This document shows, piece after piece, positions 61,151 through 64,000 of a stretch of DNA of 64,000 bases (position 1 is the first letter of the stretch; each line of letters begins with the position of its first letter). The DNA comes from DASSNR01 sp036278935 (GTDB taxonomy: Bacteria > Gemmatimonadota > Gemmatimonadetes > Gemmatimonadales > Gemmatimonadaceae): contig DASUKA010000025.1 in NCBI GenBank assembly GCA_036278935.1, forward strand, positions 73,738 to 137,737. The letters run 5' to 3'. Below the pieces are notes generated by a model. It was not told the DNA's origin. It saw nothing but the letters and a program-made list of their open reading frames with translations, and did not search any database. Both the position numbers and the translations under genes were made by a program.

Positions 61151-62388
61151 GAGGCCGTGACGACGGCCGGCAACGGCGTTATATCATCCACTCCGCCGTC
61201 GGCCATCTGCGCGCTGCGCGGTGCATGCGCACTCCCAGCGTCCTCCGCCTGCACGGTGCGCTCCAATTCCTGGGGGAACCGGCGGAACCAGGATGACAGC
61301 AGCAGCAGCTCATCGATCTCGTGCGCGGGAAGCTGCGCGCCTTCCGGCTCCGTTCGGCTGAATACCCTTTCCACGAGTCGGCGCAGCGCCGTGCGGTCGC
61401 GCGCTGTGCGCGGCGCGGGACATTCGGCACGCACGCGGCCCCGCCGGACGAGATAGACCCGGTCATCTCCATCGTGTCCGGGCACCGTGTACACGAACGA
61501 CAGCGTCTCCACGGCAAAGCGGAACCGGTAGAACTGCTCCCGCAGCTCCTCCAGCCGATAGAGCTTGTCGCGCAACGCGCCCGCGCGCTCGAACTCGAGC
61601 CGTTCGCTGCACTGCTCCATCTCCCTGCGGAGCATGTCCATGGGGCCGTCGTCGGTGCCCGCCAGGAAGGCCCGTGCGACGGCCAACTGCTCCGCGTATT
61701 GACGCTCGGAGCACCCACCCACGCACGGCCCCAGACACTTCTTGACTTCATAGCGGATACACCCGGGGGTGCGGGGCATGAGCTGAAAGAGCTCGTGCTG
61801 ATCATCGTAGCGCATGGGGCGGTTCAGCGCGCAGTCGCGGAGCCCGAGCGCGTTGTTCAGCTCGCGCACGGCCTCCTCCACCCGCCGGGCGCCCTGATAC
61901 GGGCCGTAGTATGTGGCGCGGTCGTCGCTTGCGCCCCGCACCACCAGCAGCTTGGGCGCCGGTCCCGCGGTGATCTTGATGAAGGCGAAGTGGCGCGCAT
62001 CACGCTTCATGGCCACGTTGAAGCGGGGGCGGAGGCGCTTGATGAGCTTGAGCTCGAGCAGCAGCGCGGCAAACTCGCTCGGCGTGTACTCCCACTCGAT
62101 GGTCTGCGCCTCGCGAACAATGCGCGCTCCCTTCTCCTCGGGAAACGCGGCGCGGAAATAGCTCAGCAGGCGCGTGCGCAGGCGCTTCGATTTTCCAACG
62201 TACACCACTTCGCCGTCAGCCGAGAGCATGCGATACACCCCGGGGCGATCGGTAGCCCCGGCGCGGACGCCCGCGCGCATGACAGCAAGCTGTTCATCGG
62301 GGGTGGGATGGTGCTCCGTGGGCTCGACCACCCCACCGCGCGCGCGGGACGGCCGACGGGCACCCACGGTGCTGCGCGAGGCCGGCAT
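61111..62388 (-). CDS. GIY-YIG nuclease, Cho/UvrC N-terminal-like
   Basis: A 425-residue protein covering the first part of UvrC only. The GIY-YIG domain is PGVYRMLSADGEVVYVGKSK with RLRTRLLSYF. A cysteine set like the UvrC cluster site follows (LRDCALNRPM, PGCIRYEVKKCLGPCVGGCS), then a UVR helix pair (MLRREMEQCSERLEFERAGA). The C-terminal half of UvrC (RNase H-like nuclease and HhH) is absent. This fits Cho, the alternative 3'-incision nuclease of excision repair. It overlaps mutM by TGATG. Confidence 0.82.
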   Translation of the reverse strand: MPASRSTVGARRPSRARGGVVEPTEHHPTPDEQLAVMRAGVRAGATDRPGVYRMLSADGEVVYVGKSKRLRTRLLSYFRAAFPEEKGARIVREAQTIEWEYTPSEFAALLLELKLIKRLRPRFNVAMKRDARHFAFIKITAGPAPKLLVVRGASDDRATYYGPYQGARRVEEAVRELNNALGLRDCALNRPMRYDDQHELFQLMPRTPGCIRYEVKKCLGPCVGGCSERQYAEQLAVARAFLAGTDDGPMDMLRREMEQCSERLEFERAGALRDKLYRLEELREQFYRFRFAVETLSFVYTVPGHDGDDRVYLVRRGRVRAECPAPRTARDRTALRRLVERVFSRTEPEGAQLPAHEIDELLLLSSWFRRFPQELERTVQAEDAGSAHAPRSAQMADGGVDDITPLPAVVTASYSGTISASATPS

Positions 62389-63215
62389 CAGCGTTGGCAC
62401 TGGGCGCAGAAGACGGTGGTGCGACCATCGATCGCCGGGGTGTCGATAAGGCGGTGCCCACATCGCAAGCAGGGCATACCGCCTCGTCCGTACACGGCAA
62501 GCCGACTGGCAAAGCGACCGGGCTGTCCGTCCGCGTCGCGGTAGTCGCGGAAGCTTGTGCCGCGCTCGGCGATCGATTCGTGCAGCACTGACACGACGGC
62601 CGCGTGCAGCCGTTCGATCTCCGGCGTGGTGAGTGTGCGTCCCTGGCGCGAGGGGTCGAGTCCCGCGCGCCAGAGCGCTTCGCTGGCGTAGATGTTTCCG
62701 ACGCCGGCAATCCGGCGCTGATCCATCAGCAGCTTCTTCACGGCCTGCTTCGACGTCCGCATCTGCCTGGAGAGATGCGTCGGCGAGAATGCCGGGTCAA
62801 GCGGCTCCGCGCCCAGCGCGCTGGTGCAGGCGGTCCACCGTTCGCGCGACATCAGGGTGACGGTGCCGAGGCGCCGGATGTCGCGGTAGTGGAGTACCGT
62901 GCCGTCGGCAAGTCGGATGGCGACGGCGGAGTAGCGCCGCTCCCGCTCCGGCAGCTGGCCGCGGTCCAGGAGCAGCGCGCCCGTGAAGCGCGGCTGAACC
63001 ACCAGTCGGTCACCCGACGAGAGATCCAGCACCACCAGTTTGGCGCGTCGCCAGCATCGCCCGATCGTCGCGCCCGTCATGCGCCGCGCGAGTTCGGGTG
63101 CCTCGATCTCACGCAGCACATCCGGCCTGGTCACCCGCACTCCGGCAATGCACGCTCCCGGGAGCTGCCGATCCAGATCGCGGGCGATCGTTTCAGTTTC
63201 GGGGAGTTCCGGCAC
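62388..63215 (-). CDS. mutM: Formamidopyrimidine-DNA glycosylase
   Basis: A 275-residue base-excision enzyme removing 8-oxoguanine. The catalytic start PELPETETIARDL follows the initiating GTG, the H2TH motif lies in the LLMDQRRIAGVGNIYASEAL region, and the zinc finger CLRCGH...FCAQC closes the protein. GTG 63215 is fixed because the catalytic proline must be residue 2. It overlaps purD by 23 bases and the nuclease gene by one, grouping two repair genes. Confidence 0.94.
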   Translation of the reverse strand: MPELPETETIARDLDRQLPGACIAGVRVTRPDVLREIEAPELARRMTGATIGRCWRRAKLVVLDLSSGDRLVVQPRFTGALLLDRGQLPERERRYSAVAIRLADGTVLHYRDIRRLGTVTLMSRERWTACTSALGAEPLDPAFSPTHLSRQMRTSKQAVKKLLMDQRRIAGVGNIYASEALWRAGLDPSRQGRTLTTPEIERLHAAVVSVLHESIAERGTSFRDYRDADGQPGRFASRLAVYGRGGMPCLRCGHRLIDTPAIDGRTTVFCAQCQR

Positions 63216-64000
63216 TGCGGTGCATCTCTCGCCAGCCGATATCCGTGCGATACTGCTTGCCCTCGAGCTGAACCTCCTCCGCATATGCCACGCTCGCGCG
63301 CTGCGCGGCGTCCACGCTGTCAGCAAGCGCTGTGATGGCGAGCACGCGGCCGCCGGCACTCACGAGCGAGCCGTTCTCGGACTGCTTCGTGCCCGCGTGG
63401 AACACAATCGTCCCGTCGGGAGGGGGCGGGAGGGTGACGGGTGTGCCCTGGCGGCTCCGCCCAGGATATCCGTCCGCGGCCACGACCGTGGTCACCGCGC
63501 AGGCGTCGCGCCAGGAGAAGGTCATGCCCTCGATGCTCTCGCCCTGCGCAATGGCCAGCACAGGCTCCAGGAGCGCGCTGTCGAGCAGCGGAAGCAGTGC
63601 CTCTATCTCCGGATCGCCGAAGCGACAGTTGAACTCGACCACGCGCGGCCCGTCGGGTGTGAGCATGAGGCCCGCGTACAGCACGCCGCTGAACTGGCAC
63701 GCGCACGCGCGCAGTGCGGCGAGCGTGGGGAGGAGGATGCGTTCCGTCACCTCCTCCAGAAGTGCACCGTCGCCGAGTGCCACCGGCGCGTACGCGCCCA
63801 TCCCCCCGGTGTTCGGCCCTCGGTCACCGTTGAGGAGCCGCTTGTGGTCCTGCGCGGGAAGCATCGGCAGCACATGCTCCCCATCGGTAAACGCAAGCAC
63901 CGACAGTTCTTCGCCCGGCATGTATTCCTCGACCAGCAACTCGGCGCCGGCCGCGCCGAATGCCCGGTCGCGGAGAATCCGGTTGATGGCCTGATCGGCC
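63193..64000 (-). CDS. purD: Phosphoribosylamine-glycine ligase (3' part)
   Basis: The C-terminal two-thirds of GAR synthetase, an ATP-grasp enzyme of purine synthesis. VEEYMPGEELSVLAFTDG, PAQDHKRLLNGDRGPNTGGM, YAGLMLTPDGPRVVEFNCRF and GDPEIEALLPLL are diagnostic. The frame continues open to the right edge (DQAINRILRDRAFGAAGAEL), so the N-terminus lies outside the window. Confidence 0.94.
   Translation of the reverse strand, partial: ADQAINRILRDRAFGAAGAELLVEEYMPGEELSVLAFTDGEHVLPMLPAQDHKRLLNGDRGPNTGGMGAYAPVALGDGALLEEVTERILLPTLAALRACACQFSGVLYAGLMLTPDGPRVVEFNCRFGDPEIEALLPLLDSALLEPVLAIAQGESIEGMTFSWRDACAVTTVVAADGYPGRSRQGTPVTLPPPPDGTIVFHAGTKQSENGSLVSAGGRVLAITALADSVDAAQRASVAYAEEVQLEGKQYRTDIGWREMHRSAGTPRN

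Overview
The window is a gene-dense, GC-rich chromosomal segment, roughly two-thirds G+C by eye. It looks like a free-living, probably aerobic, diderm soil or sediment bacterium. Gene content best fits Gemmatimonadota or a close relative: many signal-peptide beta-barrel and lipoprotein genes, large secreted M1, S9 and DUF885 peptidases, a remnant of an ADOP-type permease, and menaquinone-type UbiA/UbiD/UbiX/UbiE genes. The phylum is inferred from style, since no rRNA is present. I saw no tRNA, rRNA, CRISPR array, intact insertion sequence or prophage.

Layout. 1-1464: end of an ATP synthase operon (atpE-atpF-atpH), which stops before any F1 catalytic gene. 1616-18832: an M1 peptidase fused to a probable outer-membrane barrel, a tiny membrane protein, a cupin plus sugar nucleotidyltransferase pair, an M20 peptidase, an HMG-lyase-like enzyme, a DUF885 protein, a beta-propeller lipoprotein, an MFS transporter, an S9 peptidase, a lipoprotein, a phosphoesterase and an SprT-like protein. 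18846-29041: a sensor kinase, then an electron-transfer group (glutaryl-CoA dehydrogenase, EtfB, EtfA, ETF-quinone oxidoreductase) and a flavin monooxygenase. 29356-31316: MsrA, a YfiT/DinB protein, a small WYL-like protein and OsmC. 31477-38502, mostly minus strand: a short-chain dehydrogenase remnant, then molybdenum-cofactor genes (moeA, mobB, mobA, fdhD) with a PBP4-type dacB inserted among them, and a QueD-like enzyme. 38521-48704: gpmI, an M15-like peptidase, guaB, an amino-acid permease and a DHH phosphoesterase. 48736-50924: a NifU-like protein, Mrp and a SAM hydrolase. 50826-55155: a BrkB-type membrane protein and a sigma/anti-sigma/envelope operon. 55295-61150: a tightly overlapping quinone operon (ubiE-ubiD-chemoreceptor-ubiA-ubiX-phosphoesterase). 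61111-64000: a Cho/UvrC-like nuclease, mutM and part of purD.

How it fits together. Three blocks are coherent: an electron path from acyl-CoA oxidation through ETF and ETF-QO to the quinone pool, the late steps that make menaquinone, and molybdenum-cofactor maturation. Much of the rest is envelope proteins and exported peptidases.

The most unusual structure is between genes. Several intergenic gaps are filled by long imperfect inverted repeats made of a few low-complexity words, such as GTTGTGGGTTATGAG, GAGAAAGGAGAAAGG, GTGAGTCAG and GTCGGGAGTAGGG. The word differs between loci, but within a locus both arms use the same word, and the first arm usually begins within a few bases of a stop codon. 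Other points of note are several -10-like boxes only 5-8 bases before start codons (probable leaderless mRNAs), an ETF-QO lacking the fourth iron-sulfur cysteine, an M1-peptidase/barrel fusion, and a chemoreceptor embedded in the quinone operon.
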